DNA of 64,000 bases from Dehalococcoidia bacterium (GTDB taxonomy: Bacteria; Chloroflexota; Dehalococcoidia; Dehalococcoidales; W498): the NCBI GenBank assembly GCA_011170285.1, contig DUEE01000014.1:62001-126000 (forward strand), written 5' to 3'. Shown piece by piece: positions 18,314 to 30,348 of this stretch (within the stretch, counting starts at the first letter, position 1; every line of letters starts with the position of its first letter). The notes under the pieces are model-generated. The model saw nothing but the letters and a program-made list of their open reading frames with translations. It was not told the origin of the DNA and did not search any database. A program made the position numbers and the translations under genes.

Positions 18314-18977
18314 CCTTGTCGGAGAGGTGGCGACACATATTGAAATAAGTGATGAAGTGTTTGGCGTGTCATTTAATGAGGCGGTAGTGCACCAGGCAAT
18401 GGTAAGGCAGCGGGCGAATGCTCGTCAGGGAACGGCTGATACAAAAACTCGGGGCGAGGTCTCTGGTAGTAAGGGGAAGTTGTTTCGGCAAAAACACACC
18501 GGGCTAGCTCGGGCTGGCAGCAAGAGGTCACCACTGCGCCGGGGAGGGGGTATCACCTTTGGTCCTCACCCCAGAAGTTACCGGCAAGCCATGCCTAAAA
18601 GGATGCGCCAACTAGCTCTAAGGTGTGTCCTATCGGCGAAAGCTAGGGATGATGAGCTAAAGGTCTTGGAGAAGTTGGAACTTGAGACGACCAAAACTAA
18701 AGAAATGGTTCGGATTTTGACGGCATTGGGGGTGGATTCTTCGGCTCTTATCGTTACCGATGAGCCGGATGACAGTGTAGTTAAATCAAGCCGTAACCTA
18801 GTAGGGATTAAAACCTTGCCTGCCAGCTTACTCAATGTGCTTGACATCCTTTCCTATAAGGTGTTATTGATGACCGTGGATGCAGTGTGTAAAGCAGAAC
18901 AGTTGTGGGGGAAGAAGTTATCAGAGGAGGGAAACAGTGCATCTCTACCAGGTGTTGCGCCGTCCATTACTAACTGA
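18294..18977 (+). CDS. rplD: 50S ribosomal protein L4
   Basis: GTG start after GGAGG; RQGTADTKTRGEVSGSKGKLFRQKHTGLARAGSKRSPLRRGGGITFGPHPRSY. Confidence 0.95.
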   Translation: MQVPVYNLVGEVATHIEISDEVFGVSFNEAVVHQAMVRQRANARQGTADTKTRGEVSGSKGKLFRQKHTGLARAGSKRSPLRRGGGITFGPHPRSYRQAMPKRMRQLALRCVLSAKARDDELKVLEKLELETTKTKEMVRILTALGVDSSALIVTDEPDDSVVKSSRNLVGIKTLPASLLNVLDILSYKVLLMTVDAVCKAEQLWGKKLSEEGNSASLPGVAPSITN

Positions 18978-19221
18978 GAAGAATACAGAGCTTCAAGCTC
19001 AAGGCAAGTATGCCTTTGAGGTAGCCAGGGAAGCTAATAAGCATCAGGTTAAACAGGCTGTGGAAAAGGTATTTAAGGTCGAGGTGGTCGCAGTTAATGT
19101 AATGACAGTGCCTGGTAAAACGCGGAGGATAGGTAGACGGCAGGTGTTGACCCAGTCCTGGAAAAAGGCAATTGTCACACTCAAGCCAGGAGATAGCATT
19201 AGACTTGTTGAGGGTGTTTAA
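18937..19221 (+). CDS. rplW: 50S ribosomal protein L23
   Basis: GTG start after AGGAGGG; LYQVLRRPLLTEKNTELQAQGKYAFEVAREANKHQVKQAVEKVFKVEV. Confidence 0.95.
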   Translation: MHLYQVLRRPLLTEKNTELQAQGKYAFEVAREANKHQVKQAVEKVFKVEVVAVNVMTVPGKTRRIGRRQVLTQSWKKAIVTLKPGDSIRLVEGV

Positions 19222-19254
19222 TAATAAAAGGGGAAGCTTGAAGAAGGAGTCTGA

Positions 19255-20082
19255 ATGGCACTAAAGGTGTATCGTCCCACTTCTCCCGGTAGGCGGGGGA
19301 TGATCGGCTCTACCTTTGAAGAAATAACTAAAAGCGAGCCAGAGAAATCCCTACTCTTACCTCTTAAAAAGAAGGCAGGGCGTAATAGTCAAGGGAGAAT
19401 AACAGTCCGCCACCGAGGTGGTGGGGCGAAGCGGATGCTCCGCGTACTAGATTTTAAGCGGGATAAAGTCGGCGTCCCTGGTAGGGTAGCGGCTGTTGAG
19501 TATGACCCTAACCGTTCGGCAAATATTGCCCTTATATACTATGCTGATGGGGAAAAGCGCTATATCCTCGCCCCCTTAGGACTTAGTGTTGGAGATAGCA
19601 TAAAGTCGGGTGAGGATGTTGAGGTAAAAGCAGGGAACACCTTACCCTTAAAGCTAATCCCGAGTGGCACCTTAATACATAATATTGAGTTAAACAGGGG
19701 TAGAGGTGGGCAGTTGGTACGTAGTGCCGGAGTCGCGGCTCAATTAGTGGTAAAGGAAGGCGAATATGCCCTGGTTCGGTTGCCTTCCGGTGAGGTGCGG
19801 CGTATTCGTAGTGAATGTTTGGCTACTATTGGTCAAGTAGGAAATGTGGACCATCAGAGTATGAAATTGGGCAAGGCAGGTCGTACACGGTGGCTAGGCT
19901 GGCGACCTACGGTAAGAGGTTCAGCTATGAATCCGCGTGATCACCCTCATGGGGGGGGAGAGGGCAGGAGCCCGATAGGTAAACCTGGGCCTAAAACGCC
20001 ATGGGGTAAGCCAGCTTTGGGCTATAGAACTCGCAAGGTAAAGGCTTCGGATAAAATGATTGTTAAACGCCGAGGCAAGTAA
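19255..20082 (+). CDS. rplB: 50S ribosomal protein L2
   Basis: [51 protein letters not shown]. Confidence 0.98.
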   Translation: MALKVYRPTSPGRRGMIGSTFEEITKSEPEKSLLLPLKKKAGRNSQGRITVRHRGGGAKRMLRVLDFKRDKVGVPGRVAAVEYDPNRSANIALIYYADGEKRYILAPLGLSVGDSIKSGEDVEVKAGNTLPLKLIPSGTLIHNIELNRGRGGQLVRSAGVAAQLVVKEGEYALVRLPSGEVRRIRSECLATIGQVGNVDHQSMKLGKAGRTRWLGWRPTVRGSAMNPRDHPHGGGEGRSPIGKPGPKTPWGKPALGYRTRKVKASDKMIVKRRGK

Positions 20083-20101
20083 GCAGATGAAGGGGAGCTA
20101 A

Positions 20102-20395
20102 ATGTCAAGGTCAACCAAGAAAGGTCCAGCCATTGATGCTAAACTACTGAAGAAGGTAGAGGCGCTTAATCGCTCTGGTCAAAAGGCGGTAATAAAAACT
20201 TGGTCACGCTGGTCTACCATCGTGCCCGATATGGTAGGGCTTACTATTGGGGTGCATGATGGCAGAAGGCATGTGCCTATCTTTGTCACCGAAAATATGG
20301 TGGGGCATAAGCTAGGTGAGTTTGCTTTAACTCGAACCTTTAGGGGGCACGTCTCTAGGGCGGAAAGAACTACTCAGATAAAAAAGGGGAAGTAG
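20102..20395 (+). CDS. rpsS: 30S ribosomal protein S19
   Basis: [12 protein letters not shown]...[53 protein letters not shown]. Confidence 0.97.
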   Translation: MSRSTKKGPAIDAKLLKKVEALNRSGQKAVIKTWSRWSTIVPDMVGLTIGVHDGRRHVPIFVTENMVGHKLGEFALTRTFRGHVSRAERTTQIKKGK

Positions 20396-20413
20396 ATTTA
20401 GGCAGGGAATAAA

Positions 20414-20752
20414 ATGCAGGTAAGGGCAGTAGACAAAGACATTGGTATATCACCTCGCAAAGTACGCCCACTAGTAGATATGGTTCGGGGCAAGAAGGTG
20501 GACGAGGCGCTAACCATACTTAGGTTGACACCGACACCAATAGCTCGGGTTGTAGCCAAGGTGGTGAAATCAGCAGCGGCTAATGCCGAGAACAACTTTC
20601 AGATGTCATCTTCGGATTTGAAGGTTGTTAGAATTTTTGCTGATGAGGCACGAACCTTGAAGAGATTTCGCCCGCGGGCTCGAGGACGTGTAAGCCCTAT
20701 CCTTAAACGTTCTAGCCATATTACAGTTATTGTTGCTGAGCAGGAGAGTTAA
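20414..20752 (+). CDS. rplV: 50S ribosomal protein L22
   Basis: ISPRKVRPLVDMVRGKKVDEAL...KRFRPRARGRVSPILKRSSHITVIV. Confidence 0.96.
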   Translation: MQVRAVDKDIGISPRKVRPLVDMVRGKKVDEALTILRLTPTPIARVVAKVVKSAAANAENNFQMSSSDLKVVRIFADEARTLKRFRPRARGRVSPILKRSSHITVIVAEQES

Positions 20753-21489
20753 TGGGACATAAAGTTCATCCTATAGGATTTAGAATTGGTTACATACGTG
20801 ATTGGCAAGCAAAATGGTATGCCGATAAGCAGTATGTGGAGTTTTTGCACGAAGACATAAAGCTGCGGCAGGCTATCGGGTCTAGGTATACTGAAGCCGG
20901 TATCTCTCTGGTGGAGATTGAGCGTCAGGCAAATAAGGTCTCGGTAACCATCAATACTTCCCGCCCTGGAGTTGTTATTGGGCGAGGAGGACAGCGAGTT
21001 GATGAAATGAGGGTTTATCTTGAGGGACTTATTGGGAAGCCGGTTCAATTAAACATCCAGGAAATTCAACAGCCTGAGCTTGATGCTTGTTTAGTAGCAG
21101 GGTCAGTAGCCGAGCAGATTGGGCGCCGGGTCTCTTACCGCAGGGTAATGAAACAGACAATCTTTCGCACCATTCAGGCTGGGGCTAAGGGTGTAAAGCT
21201 CAGTTGTGCTGGTAGATTAGCTGGTGCCCAAATAGCTCGACGCCAGACTATGCATCAAGGGCAAGTCCCCTTGCATACCTTGCGGGCTGATATTGATTAT
21301 GGATTTGCTGAAGCGTATACCGCCTTAGGTCGAATTGGGGTAAAGGTCTGGATATATAAGGGTGATATTCTTCCTGAACCTAAGGAGGTGGAAGTTGAGG
21401 AGAAGCAGGCTGAACCAGTAGTCGGTGAGGTGGTGGAGTCGGAGACCTCTACTGCTACGGAAGAAGGGGAAAAGGATGCTACAACCTAA
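20752..21489 (+). CDS. rpsC: 30S ribosomal protein S3
   Basis: [43 protein letters not shown] (KH domain). Confidence 0.97.
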   Translation: MGHKVHPIGFRIGYIRDWQAKWYADKQYVEFLHEDIKLRQAIGSRYTEAGISLVEIERQANKVSVTINTSRPGVVIGRGGQRVDEMRVYLEGLIGKPVQLNIQEIQQPELDACLVAGSVAEQIGRRVSYRRVMKQTIFRTIQAGAKGVKLSCAGRLAGAQIARRQTMHQGQVPLHTLRADIDYGFAEAYTALGRIGVKVWIYKGDILPEPKEVEVEEKQAEPVVGEVVESETSTATEEGEKDATT

Positions 21490-21928
21490 GCGGGTGAAAT
21501 ACCGCAAAACCCATAAGGGACACCGACGGGGTAGAGCCCAGGCGGGGCAGACAGTTGTTTTTGGAGATTTTGCTTTGCAGGCGCTAGAGTCTGCTTGGAT
21601 CAATAATCGACAAATTGAAGCGGCACGGCGGGCTATGACTCGCTATGTTCGTCGTGGTGGTAAGGTGTGGATACGTATTTTCCCTAGCAAGCCGGTCACT
21701 AAAAAGCCAGCTGAGACCCGTATGGGTGGAGGTAAGGGTTCTCCAGACCATTGGGTAGCTGTGGTCAAACCAGGGAGAATTCTATTTGAAATGGCTGGAG
21801 TTGAGGAGGGAGTGGCTAAAGGAGCGATGCGGCTTGCTTCATACAAGCTACCGATAGAAACTAAATTTGTGGTAAGGGAAGCTGGCGTAGGTACTGGCAG
21901 TGATTCTGGAAATGAGGAGTCGGCTTAA
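21476..21928 (+). CDS. rplP: 50S ribosomal protein L16
   Basis: [38 protein letters not shown]...[35 protein letters not shown] 21476 preferred. Confidence 0.97.
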   Translation: MLQPKRVKYRKTHKGHRRGRAQAGQTVVFGDFALQALESAWINNRQIEAARRAMTRYVRRGGKVWIRIFPSKPVTKKPAETRMGGGKGSPDHWVAVVKPGRILFEMAGVEEGVAKGAMRLASYKLPIETKFVVREAGVGTGSDSGNEESA

Positions 21929-22127
21929 GTTGAAGGTTGAGGAAATTCGGGCTCTGAGCCTCAAAGAATTAGCAAAACAACTAGAGGAAGCTTATCAAGA
22001 GCTTTCTGACATTCGCTTTCGTTTGGCTACCAGGCAGTTGGTAAACCATCGCCAATTTAGAATGGTTAAAAAGAAGATTGCCAGGTTAAAAACCCTAATG
22101 AGAGAGAATGATCTAGGTATAAGGTAG
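21912..22127 (+). CDS. rpmC: 50S ribosomal protein L29
   Basis: [58 protein letters not shown]. Confidence 0.93.
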   Translation: MRSRLKLKVEEIRALSLKELAKQLEEAYQELSDIRFRLATRQLVNHRQFRMVKKKIARLKTLMRENDLGIR

Positions 22128-22134
22128 GTTTTTT

Positions 22135-22416
22135 ATGCAGGGGAAGCGTAAAACCAGGTTTGGTAGAGTAGTAAGTAACAGGATGGATAAGACGGTGGTT
22201 GTGGCGGTGGAAACGCCCAAGCGCCACCCACTATATAAGAAGACTGTCAAGAGAGTAGTTAAATATAAAGCTCATGATAAAAACAACGAGTGTAGACTGG
22301 AAGATATGGTCAGGATTGTAGAAACCCGTCCTCTATCAAAAGATAAGCGATGGCGAGTAGCCGAGATAATAACCAAGGGAGACGCTGTAGAGGTTCAACC
22401 TAAGGAAATAACCTGA
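22135..22416 (+). CDS. rpsQ: 30S ribosomal protein S17
   Basis: [50 protein letters not shown]. Confidence 0.96.
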   Translation: MQGKRKTRFGRVVSNRMDKTVVVAVETPKRHPLYKKTVKRVVKYKAHDKNNECRLEDMVRIVETRPLSKDKRWRVAEIITKGDAVEVQPKEIT

Positions 22417-22435
22417 TTGGTTTCAGGATGGTGAT

Positions 22436-22804
22436 ATGATTCAACCCTATACTAGACTTAAGGCAGCCGATAATACTGGGGCTAAACAGCTTATGTGCAT
22501 CGGTGTATTGGGTGGCACCAGGCGGAGATACGCCCGGGTCGGTGATATCATTGTTGCCTCAGTTAAACGGGCAAACCCGGGGGCAATGGTGAAGAAGGGA
22601 GACGTGGTCAGGGCGGTTATCATTCGCTGCGCTCAGCCCCATCGGCGTCCTGATGGCTCTTATATTAGATTTGATGAAAATGCAGCGGTGATTCTTACTG
22701 ATAAGAATAATCCTAGAGGAACGCGAATATTTGGACCAGTAGCCAGGGAGCTGAGGGAGAAAAATTTTACTAAGATTCTATCGCTAGCACCTGAAGTTTT
22801 GTGA
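22436..22804 (+). CDS. rplN: 50S ribosomal protein L14
   Basis: [49 protein letters not shown]. Confidence 0.98.
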   Translation: MIQPYTRLKAADNTGAKQLMCIGVLGGTRRRYARVGDIIVASVKRANPGAMVKKGDVVRAVIIRCAQPHRRPDGSYIRFDENAAVILTDKNNPRGTRIFGPVARELREKNFTKILSLAPEVL

Positions 22805-22811
22805 GAAAGTT

Positions 22812-23123
22812 ATGAAGATTAGAAAGAACGATACCGTGCTGGTTATCACCGGTAAGGATAAAGGTAAAAAGGGTAAGGTGCGCTTTGCTTACCCCAAGGA
22901 TGAACGGCTGATAGTTGAAGGCATTAGCTTTATTAAACGGCATACTAAAGCACGGGGAGCAGTTAGGCAGGCGGGTATGATAGAGATGGAAGCACCAATT
23001 CATGTGTCAGATGTTATGCTACTGTGTAGCAGGTGTAATCATCCTACCCGGGTTGGTTTCCGCTTTTTAGCCGATGGCAAGAGGGTTCGGTTCTGTCGCT
23101 CTTGTGGCGAGGTGATTGATTAA
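22812..23123 (+). CDS. rplX: 50S ribosomal protein L24
   Basis: KIRKNDTVLVITGKDKGKKGKVRFAYPKDERLIVEGI; C-terminal CSRC/CRSC. Confidence 0.97.
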   Translation: MKIRKNDTVLVITGKDKGKKGKVRFAYPKDERLIVEGISFIKRHTKARGAVRQAGMIEMEAPIHVSDVMLLCSRCNHPTRVGFRFLADGKRVRFCRSCGEVID

Positions 23124-23666
23124 ATGTCTCGACTAAAGGAAAGGTATAGGAATGAGATTATTCCCAAGCTGATGGAGCTTTATGGGTATGAAAATGTAAT
23201 GCAGGTACCACGTCTAGACAAGATAGTGCTTAATATTGGATTAGGCGAGGCAATTGCCAATGCCAAGGCTCTCGAGGCAGCAGAGAGAGACCTGACCGTT
23301 ATTTCAGGGCAGCACCCGGTGATCACCCGTGCCAAGAAGCCTATTGCTACCTTTAGGTTGAGAACCGGGATGCCTATTGGGTTAAAGGTAACCCTGCGGG
23401 GAGAACGAATGTATGACTTTTTTGATAAATTACTAAACATTGTCTTACCCCGTATGCGTGAGTTTTATGGGCTTCCCAGAACTTCCTTTGATGGGCGAGG
23501 CAATTATACCTTAGGGCTTAAGGAGCAAATCGTCTTTCCTGAGGTAAATTATGATGAAATAGACAGGGTGCGGGGACTAGAGGTGTCAATTATCACTACG
23601 GCTAAAACGGATGAAGAGTGCAGGTATTTGCTGGAATTATTGGGTATACTTTTCATTAAGGATTGA
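23124..23666 (+). CDS. rplE: 50S ribosomal protein L5
   Basis: [19 protein letters not shown]...[40 protein letters not shown]. Confidence 0.98.
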   Translation: MSRLKERYRNEIIPKLMELYGYENVMQVPRLDKIVLNIGLGEAIANAKALEAAERDLTVISGQHPVITRAKKPIATFRLRTGMPIGLKVTLRGERMYDFFDKLLNIVLPRMREFYGLPRTSFDGRGNYTLGLKEQIVFPEVNYDEIDRVRGLEVSIITTAKTDEECRYLLELLGILFIKD

Positions 23667-23680
23667 AATGAGGGATAGAG

Positions 23681-23866
23681 ATGGCTAAAAAGTCAGCAAT
23701 TGTAAAGTCGCAACTTCCTGCCAAATATAGAGTGCAGCAGCATAATAGATGCTACTTATGTGGTCGACCGAGGGCTTATATGCGTAAGTTTGGCTTATGT
23801 CGTATTTGCTTTCGTAAGCTAGCTCTGGCTAGTCAAATTCCTGGGGTGAGGAAATCAAGCTGGTGA
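23681..23866 (+). CDS. rpsN: 30S ribosomal protein S14 type Z
   Basis: 61 aa with [25 protein letters not shown] zinc ribbon. Confidence 0.97.
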   Translation: MAKKSAIVKSQLPAKYRVQQHNRCYLCGRPRAYMRKFGLCRICFRKLALASQIPGVRKSSW

Positions 23867-23872
23867 TTAGAT

Positions 23873-24271
23873 ATGCCTAATTCTGATCCAATAGCAGATA
23901 TGCTAACGCGAATACGTAACGCCATAATGGCAAGGCATGATTTCGTGCTGGTGCCAGCCTCAAAGATGGCGCTGTCTATTGCTAGAACCCTGAAAGAGGA
24001 AGGTTTTATTAGTGATTATGAGGTGCTCAGGGGTAAACCACACCGGGTAATCAAAATTTACCTCAAATTTGATGAGAATAATCTGACAGTTCTTTCTGGG
24101 TTAGAGCGAGTAAGTAAGCCTGGACTAAGGATATATGTCCAGCGCAAAGAGATTCCTCGTGTTTTTGGCGGTTTGGGCATTGCTATTATGTCTACACCTA
24201 AAGGGGTGATGACAGGTCAGCAAGCCTGGCGCCAGGAGGTTGGTGGCGAACTTTTATGCTATATATGGTAA
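23873..24271 (+). CDS. rpsH: 30S ribosomal protein S8
   Basis: [42 protein letters not shown]...[15 protein letters not shown]. Confidence 0.97.
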   Translation: MPNSDPIADMLTRIRNAIMARHDFVLVPASKMALSIARTLKEEGFISDYEVLRGKPHRVIKIYLKFDENNLTVLSGLERVSKPGLRIYVQRKEIPRVFGGLGIAIMSTPKGVMTGQQAWRQEVGGELLCYIW

Positions 24272-24292
24272 ACCAGTGTTGAGGGGATAATT

Positions 24293-24847
24293 ATGTCTAG
24301 AGTAGGGCGAATGCCTATACCGGTGCCAAAGGGTGTGGCAGTGGTTATTAACGAGGATGAGGTTATTGTAACCGGAACTAAAGGGGAACTTCGTCGTCGT
24401 TTCAACCCTGATATGTCTATTACCCTACAAAACAGTAGCTTGGTTGTGTCGCGTCCTAGTGATAGTAAGGTGCATCGCTCCTTGCACGGATTGACACGAA
24501 GCCTTTTGGCTAACATGGTGGACGGGGTAACAAGCGGCTTTGAGAAGGTTCTTGAAATTGTAGGTGTGGGCTATCGTGTTGAAAAAGAAGGTGATAAGCT
24601 GGTAATCCGTGTCGGGTATTCACATCTGGTGGAGGTATTACCGCTACCGGGTGTGGCCCTAGCTGTAGAAGGAGCCAACCGCATTAAGGTTACCGGTATT
24701 AACAAAGAAGTAGTTGGTGAGATGGCAGCCCAAATTCGGGCTATTCGCCCCCCCGATGCCTATAAGGGTAAGGGGATTAGGTACGCTGGGGAATTAGTTC
24801 GCCTTAAAGCGGGTAAGGCGGGTAAAGCTATAGGCAAGAGGAAATAA
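24293..24847 (+). CDS. rplF: 50S ribosomal protein L6
   Basis: [14 protein letters not shown]...[21 protein letters not shown]...[15 protein letters not shown]. Confidence 0.97.
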   Translation: MSRVGRMPIPVPKGVAVVINEDEVIVTGTKGELRRRFNPDMSITLQNSSLVVSRPSDSKVHRSLHGLTRSLLANMVDGVTSGFEKVLEIVGVGYRVEKEGDKLVIRVGYSHLVEVLPLPGVALAVEGANRIKVTGINKEVVGEMAAQIRAIRPPDAYKGKGIRYAGELVRLKAGKAGKAIGKRK

Positions 24848-25212
24848 TGGGAAAAGGTGGACCAAGGATAGCTCGTTACCGGAGACACGCTCGGGTCAGA
24901 GCCAAGGTAAAGGGCACAGCCCCCAGACCCCGGCTGTGTGTTTTCCGTAGCTTGAACCATATTTACGCTCAGGTTATTGATGACTTAAAAGGGCACACCC
25001 TGATCTCGGTATCAACCCTTGACCCTGAAATAAAGGGCGAGGTAGCAGGCAAAGTAAAGACGGTTAAGGCTGGACTTATCGGTTCTCTGTTAGCTAAACG
25101 AGCCCAAAGCAAAGGGATAAATCAGGTAGTTTTTGACCGTGGTGGCTACAAATATCATGGCAGGGTTAAAGCTCTGGCTGAGGCAGCCCGTCAAGCCGGA
25201 TTAAAATTTTAA
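24847..25212 (+). CDS. rplR: 50S ribosomal protein L18
   Basis: [40 protein letters not shown]...[26 protein letters not shown]. Confidence 0.97.
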   Translation: MGKGGPRIARYRRHARVRAKVKGTAPRPRLCVFRSLNHIYAQVIDDLKGHTLISVSTLDPEIKGEVAGKVKTVKAGLIGSLLAKRAQSKGINQVVFDRGGYKYHGRVKALAEAARQAGLKF

Positions 25213-25220
25213 AGCAGGAG

Positions 25221-25748
25221 TTGAGGTTGATAAACAAGCTTAAGATAGACCCAACAGAATTGGTGCTGAACGACAAGCTGATCTATATAAACCGTGTGGC
25301 TAAGGTAGTGAAGGGAGGCAAACGCCTTAGTTTTAGCGCCTTGGTGGTAACTGGGGACGGTAATGGGCATGTAGGTATTGGGGTTGGTAAGGCTAATGAG
25401 GTGCCAGGAGCGATTAATAAGGCTGGAGTTATCGCTAAAAAGGATTTGATTGAAGTAGCGTTAGCTGGTACTACTATTCCCTATAAAATAAGAGCTAGGT
25501 TTAGTGCTGCCGAGGTCTTGCTAAAACCAGCAGCACCAGGTACTGGTGTTGTTGCTGGTGGTAGCATCCGAGCTGTGCTTGAGGCAGCCGGAATTAAAGA
25601 TATTTTAACTAAATCGCTGGGTAGCTCTAATCGCGTTAATATGGCTAAGGCAGCGATGCTTGCCCTTAGCCAGCTTAAGGACCCGAAACAGGAGTTAGCC
25701 AGACGCAAATCAGATTTTAAGGTTAAGACTGAAGTGGAAGAGGGGTAG
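25221..25748 (+). CDS. rpsE: 30S ribosomal protein S5
   Basis: [46 protein letters not shown]. Confidence 0.97.
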   Translation: MRLINKLKIDPTELVLNDKLIYINRVAKVVKGGKRLSFSALVVTGDGNGHVGIGVGKANEVPGAINKAGVIAKKDLIEVALAGTTIPYKIRARFSAAEVLLKPAAPGTGVVAGGSIRAVLEAAGIKDILTKSLGSSNRVNMAKAAMLALSQLKDPKQELARRKSDFKVKTEVEEG

Positions 25749-25773
25749 CCCTGTTTTAAGGAGGCGCTAACCA

Positions 25774-25956
25774 GTGGCTAATCTACATATTATCTTGGTG
25801 AAAAGTGGCATTGGCTATGCTGATGACCAGAGGAAAACTTTAAAGGCTCTTGGGCTTCGTCGGCTAAACCAGAGTGTCAGCCATGAAGATACCGCCTCAA
25901 TTCGGGGTATGATTAATAAGGTGAGGCATTTAGTTGAAGTGGAGGAGGAAAGCTAG
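25774..25956 (+). CDS. rpmD: 50S ribosomal protein L30
   Basis: 60 aa; [51 protein letters not shown]. Confidence 0.95.
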   Translation: MANLHIILVKSGIGYADDQRKTLKALGLRRLNQSVSHEDTASIRGMINKVRHLVEVEEES

Positions 25957-26420
25957 TGCGACAGAATGAACTTTCCCCCGCCTCTGGCTCCAGGAAGAGT
26001 CGGAAGCGGGTAGGTCGGGGGGATGGCAGTGGACGCGGTACCTATTCTGGGCGTGGCAGTAAGGGGCAAAAGTCCCGTTCTGGTTATAGGATGCGCCCGG
26101 GATTTGAAGGTGGGCAATTACCCTTAATTAAGCGCTTGCCCCGAAAGCGTGGATTTGTCAACATCTTTAGGGTAGAGTATAGCGTTGTTAATTTAAATAA
26201 GCTTAATATCTTTGAGCCCGGAAGTGAGGTAACGCCAGAAGGATTGGTAGCGGCTGGGCTGGTAAAATCTCTACGGCATCCGATTAAGATTCTAGCTGAG
26301 GGGGATATTAATCATCCCCTTATTGTAAGGGCAAACAAATTCTCGGCGGTGGCTAAAGCCAAGATTGAGGCTGCCGGGGGCAAGGTGGAGGAGATTGACT
26401 ATGCGACCAAGGCAAGCTAG
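25956..26420 (+). CDS. rplO: 50S ribosomal protein L15
   Basis: [57 protein letters not shown]. Confidence 0.97.
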   Translation: MRQNELSPASGSRKSRKRVGRGDGSGRGTYSGRGSKGQKSRSGYRMRPGFEGGQLPLIKRLPRKRGFVNIFRVEYSVVNLNKLNIFEPGSEVTPEGLVAAGLVKSLRHPIKILAEGDINHPLIVRANKFSAVAKAKIEAAGGKVEEIDYATKAS

Positions 26421-27720
26421 GCCACGACTCCTTCAGGCTATGCTTGACGCCTTCAGCTTACCCGACCTGAGGCGTCGGATTCTCCTTACCCTGGGTATCC
26501 TGGTGGTCTTCCGTTTCGTGGCTCATGTGCCTCTCCCCGGGGTAGATCCTGAGGCCCTGCAACAGGTATTTGAGAAGGTCCCTATGCTGGGTATGCTTGA
26601 CATGTTTAGTGGTGGTGCCTTAAGGCGGCTTAGTGTAGCCGCTATGGGGGTTTATCCCTACATAACATCTTCAATTATTATGCAGCTACTGGTGCCTATT
26701 GTGCCGCGGTTAAGAGCTCTTTCCCAGGAGGGAGAGGCTGGGAGGAATACCATTAATCGGATTACCCATTGGGCGGTGGTTCCCTTGGCTGGTCTTCAGG
26801 GTTATGGTCAGTTAATCTGGCTCCAGCGTGAGGGTGTGGTTGGTGGTGCTGCCGCGCTACCGATGGCAACTATGGTCATATCAATGATAGCTGGTACCAT
26901 GTTCTGTATCTGGCTAGGTGAGCTTATTACTGAATACGGAATTGGCAATGGTATATCTATAATAATCTTTGGTGGTATTGTGGCCGGTTTCTGGGAAACG
27001 GCTGGTCAGGGCGGCATTGAGGCGGCAACAAATCTTGGCGGCTTGATGATATATCTCCTCATAGCCTTAGCCACCGTTGTCTTCATAGTTATTTTTACGG
27101 AGGCTCACCGCCGTATCCCGGTTCAATATGCCCGTAGCGTGGTTCGCGGTGGTCGTATGTATAAACAATCAGGCTCAACCCACATCCCACTGCGAGTAAA
27201 CACAGCGGGAATGATACCTCTCATCTTTGCTATGTCGCTGATGCTGTTTCCTGGTATTATAGCTAGTTATTTTGCCAATCCCGCCGGAGCTGACCCCAAT
27301 TTGGCTAATCATATTATGAGCCTGTTTAATCCTAATGCGATGTTACCTATGGGCTTATTTTACTGGGGAATGTTTTTTGTGATGGTGATTGCCTTTGCCT
27401 TCTTTTATACTATGGTGATTTTTGAGCAGCAGGATTTACCCGGTGTTTTACAGCGGCAGGGGGGATTTGTCCCTGGGATTCAACCAGGGAAACACACCGC
27501 TAATTACCTTAATCAGGTCATTAGCCGTATTACCTGGGGAGGTGCTCTTTTCTTAGCCTTGGTGGCGATAATGCCATTCGCCGCTCGAGAGATTGGCAAT
27601 GTTCAGGTAATCCAGCTATCTAGCATGGGTTTGCTTATTGTGGTTGGTGTTGCTTTGGATACTATGAAGCAGGTGGAGTCGCAACTGGTAATGCGGCGCT
27701 ATGAGGGCTTTATTAAATAA
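26401..27720 (+). CDS. secY: Preprotein translocase subunit SecY
   Basis: SecY membrane sequence ([52 protein letters not shown]). Start at 26401 or 26440 rather than 26365. Confidence 0.96.
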   Translation: MRPRQARPRLLQAMLDAFSLPDLRRRILLTLGILVVFRFVAHVPLPGVDPEALQQVFEKVPMLGMLDMFSGGALRRLSVAAMGVYPYITSSIIMQLLVPIVPRLRALSQEGEAGRNTINRITHWAVVPLAGLQGYGQLIWLQREGVVGGAAALPMATMVISMIAGTMFCIWLGELITEYGIGNGISIIIFGGIVAGFWETAGQGGIEAATNLGGLMIYLLIALATVVFIVIFTEAHRRIPVQYARSVVRGGRMYKQSGSTHIPLRVNTAGMIPLIFAMSLMLFPGIIASYFANPAGADPNLANHIMSLFNPNAMLPMGLFYWGMFFVMVIAFAFFYTMVIFEQQDLPGVLQRQGGFVPGIQPGKHTANYLNQVISRITWGGALFLALVAIMPFAAREIGNVQVIQLSSMGLLIVVGVALDTMKQVESQLVMRRYEGFIK

Positions 27721-27728
27721 GGTGAAAG

Positions 27729-28391
27729 GTGTATATTGTTTTTCTAGGTGCCCCTGGTGCGGGTAAAGGAACTCAGGCAGCTACTGTAGCTCAGGAGCTG
27801 AAATTAGTACATATCGCTTCTGGAGACCTGTTTAGGCAGGCAATAGAGCAAGGCACTGAGTTAGGATTGAGAGCCAAGTCTTATATGGAAAGGGGAATAC
27901 TGGTACCTGACTCAATTTCGATAGGAATGGTTTTGGGGCGTATATCGGCTCCGGATTGTGAAGGTGGGGTAATCCTTGATGGTTTTCCCCGCAATCTCAA
28001 GCAGGCTGAGGCACTGGATGAAATCCTAGCCAAACAGGCTAAAACTATAGATAGGGCGGTATATATTCTGGTCTCTGAACGGGAGCTGCTAATGCGACTT
28101 AGCCGGCGCTGGATTTGTCGTAATTGTCAGACACCGTATCATACCATAAACTCCCCGCCTAAGGTTTGGGGTAAGTGTGACCGGTGCGGCGGTGAGCTAT
28201 ATCAGCGCCCTGATGATACCGTTGACAAAGCTAAAAAGCGGCTTGAGGTTTACTTGAATGAGACGGCTCCTCTCATTGATTATTATGCTGGGGCAGGTAA
28301 GCTATTGGAGGTAGATGGGGAGGGAAGTATAGATGAGGTGAGTTGGAGAATCATCACCGCCCTTGGTAAAGGCGAGTTTATTGCTAGGTGA
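27729..28391 (+). CDS. adk: Adenylate kinase with zinc-type LID
   Basis: IVFLGAPGAGKGTQAATVAQEL, DGFPRNLKQAEALD, CRNC...CDRCGG. Confidence 0.97.
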   Translation: MYIVFLGAPGAGKGTQAATVAQELKLVHIASGDLFRQAIEQGTELGLRAKSYMERGILVPDSISIGMVLGRISAPDCEGGVILDGFPRNLKQAEALDEILAKQAKTIDRAVYILVSERELLMRLSRRWICRNCQTPYHTINSPPKVWGKCDRCGGELYQRPDDTVDKAKKRLEVYLNETAPLIDYYAGAGKLLEVDGEGSIDEVSWRIITALGKGEFIAR

Positions 28392-28395
28392 GTAT

Positions 28396-29145
28396 ATGAG
28401 TATAATTATCAAATCTGATAGAGAGATTGCTGTTATGCGGCAGGCAGGTAGAATTGTGGCCACTGTACTGGAACTGCTTAAGGGGCAACTGAGACCAGGG
28501 ATGAAAACTAAGGAGTTAGATGTTATTGCGGTTAGAGAGCTAGAAAAGCTGGGAGCCAAGTCTTCATCTAAAGGATACCATGGCTTCCCAGCTAATATCT
28601 GCATATCTGTGAATGATGAGATAGTACACGGAATTCCAGGGGAACGGATATTATATGAGGGTGACATTGTATCTCTTGACCTAGTAGCAAATATCAATGG
28701 TTTTCATGGTGACGCTGCGATAACAGTAGGTATCGGTGAGGTTAGCCCACAGGCTAAAGAGCTTATGGAAACTACTGAAGGTGCCCTAAAGGTTGGCATT
28801 GCTGCTGCTTATCCCGGTGCCAGATTAGGTGATATTTCGGCTACCATTCAGAATTATGCTGAGTCAAGGGGCTACTCAGTAGTCCGTGAGTATACCGGGC
28901 ACGGTATTGGTCGAGAGATGCATGAGGAACCTTCAATACCTAATTTTGGCCTACCAGGCTCGGGACCAGTGCTAAGAAAGGGTATGACCCTTGCCCTTGA
29001 ACCTATGGTGAATATTGGTGACTGGCATACTAGGCTTGGAGATGACCGCTGGACGGTGTTTACCGCTGATGGGGGTCTCTCGGCTCACTTTGAAAATACC
29101 ATTGCCATTACTAATGCTGGACCAGAGGTACTTACCACTGTGTAA
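28396..29145 (+). CDS. map: Methionine aminopeptidase type I
   Basis: IIIKSDREIAVMRQAGRIVATVL, SVNDEIVHGIPG, GHGIGREMHEEPSIPN; ATG 28396 preferred. Confidence 0.97.
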   Translation: MSIIIKSDREIAVMRQAGRIVATVLELLKGQLRPGMKTKELDVIAVRELEKLGAKSSSKGYHGFPANICISVNDEIVHGIPGERILYEGDIVSLDLVANINGFHGDAAITVGIGEVSPQAKELMETTEGALKVGIAAAYPGARLGDISATIQNYAESRGYSVVREYTGHGIGREMHEEPSIPNFGLPGSGPVLRKGMTLALEPMVNIGDWHTRLGDDRWTVFTADGGLSAHFENTIAITNAGPEVLTTV

Positions 29146-29157
29146 AGAAGAAGGTTT

Positions 29158-29376
29158 ATGACTAAGAAGGAAACCATTGAAGTAGAGGGGACAGTAGTTG
29201 AACCTTTGCCTAATGCCATGTTTCGTGTTGAGTTACCCACTGGGCATAAGGTATTAGCTCACATTTCGGGGAAGATAAGATTGCATTATATTAAAATTTT
29301 ATCCGGTGACAAGGTGCTGATAGAGCTTTCCCCCTATGACCTGAGTCGAGGGAGGATTACATATCGGTTTAAATAG
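29158..29376 (+). CDS. infA: Translation initiation factor IF-1
   Basis: [70 protein letters not shown]. Confidence 0.97.
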   Translation: MTKKETIEVEGTVVEPLPNAMFRVELPTGHKVLAHISGKIRLHYIKILSGDKVLIELSPYDLSRGRITYRFK

Positions 29377-29388
29377 AGAGGGCTAATT

Positions 29389-29502
29389 ATGAAGGTGAAA
29401 GCTTCGGTTAAGGTTAGATGCGAAAAATGCAAGGTGGTAAGGCGGCACGGGGTGATTAGGATTATTTGTTCCAACCCTAGGCACAAGCAGCGACAAGGCT
29501 AA
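29389..29502 (+). CDS. rpmJ: 50S ribosomal protein L36, zinc type (absent from the ORF track)
   Basis: Manual translation [37 protein letters not shown]; between infA and rpsM. Confidence 0.96.
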   Translation: MKVKASVKVRCEKCKVVRRHGVIRIICSNPRHKQRQG

Positions 29503-29529
29503 ATTTTTCTTATTAGTAAGGAGGACTAG

Positions 29530-29919
29530 ATGGCGCGTATAGCCGGGGTAGATATACCTAAAAATAAGCGAATCTTGATAGCTCTCCAGTATATCTATGG
29601 CATTGGTGCCACTCGGAGCCAGAGGATTCTAGCTCAGACTGGTATCAATTCTTCTACTAAGACGAGCGATCTGATTGAAGAAGAGGTTAATCGTCTACGA
29701 GAAGTGATTGACCGAGAGTATAGGGTTGAGGGTGAACTTAGAAAAGAGGTTAATCTTAATATTAGGCGTCTGGTTGAGATTGGTAGCTATCGGGGTACCA
29801 GGTATCGTCGTAGCTTACCGCTTAGGGGGCAGCGAACGCGAACCAATGCTCGCACCAAGCGTGGTCCTCGTAAGACTATAGCCGGTAGAGGGCAGAGGCG
29901 TGGCGTGACTAAGAAATAA
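29530..29919 (+). CDS. rpsM: 30S ribosomal protein S13
   Basis: [33 protein letters not shown]...[25 protein letters not shown]. Confidence 0.98.
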   Translation: MARIAGVDIPKNKRILIALQYIYGIGATRSQRILAQTGINSSTKTSDLIEEEVNRLREVIDREYRVEGELRKEVNLNIRRLVEIGSYRGTRYRRSLPLRGQRTRTNARTKRGPRKTIAGRGQRRGVTKK

Positions 29920-29952
29920 CTTAACATAATATATAGTATTTAGGAGATTACA

Positions 29953-30339
29953 ATGCCACAAAAAAAACGAGCCAGAAAACGGGAACGCAAGTCTATCCCT
30001 GTAGGCAGAGCCTATATCCAATCCACTTTTAATAATACCATAGTGACTCTTACCGATCCTCAAGGAAATGTTATCGCCTGGGGAAGCTCAGGGACAGCTG
30101 GGTTCAAAGGCTCGCGTAAAGGCACTCCCTATGCTGCTCAATTAGCAGCTCGTGATGCGGCACACAAAGCTATGGAGCATGGCTTACGCCAGGTAGAGGT
30201 TTATGTTAGAGGTCCAGGCAGTGGGCGTGAAGCAGCTATTCGTTCCCTACAAAGCTCAGGACTCTATATTACCCGCATTAGGGATGTGACTCCCATTCCC
30301 CATAATGGTTGTCGTCCGCCAAAAAGAAGACGCGTGTAG
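29953..30339 (+). CDS. rpsK: 30S ribosomal protein S11
   Basis: [49 protein letters not shown]. Confidence 0.98.
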   Translation: MPQKKRARKRERKSIPVGRAYIQSTFNNTIVTLTDPQGNVIAWGSSGTAGFKGSRKGTPYAAQLAARDAAHKAMEHGLRQVEVYVRGPGSGREAAIRSLQSSGLYITRIRDVTPIPHNGCRPPKRRRV

Positions 30340-30348
30340 GAGAGAAAA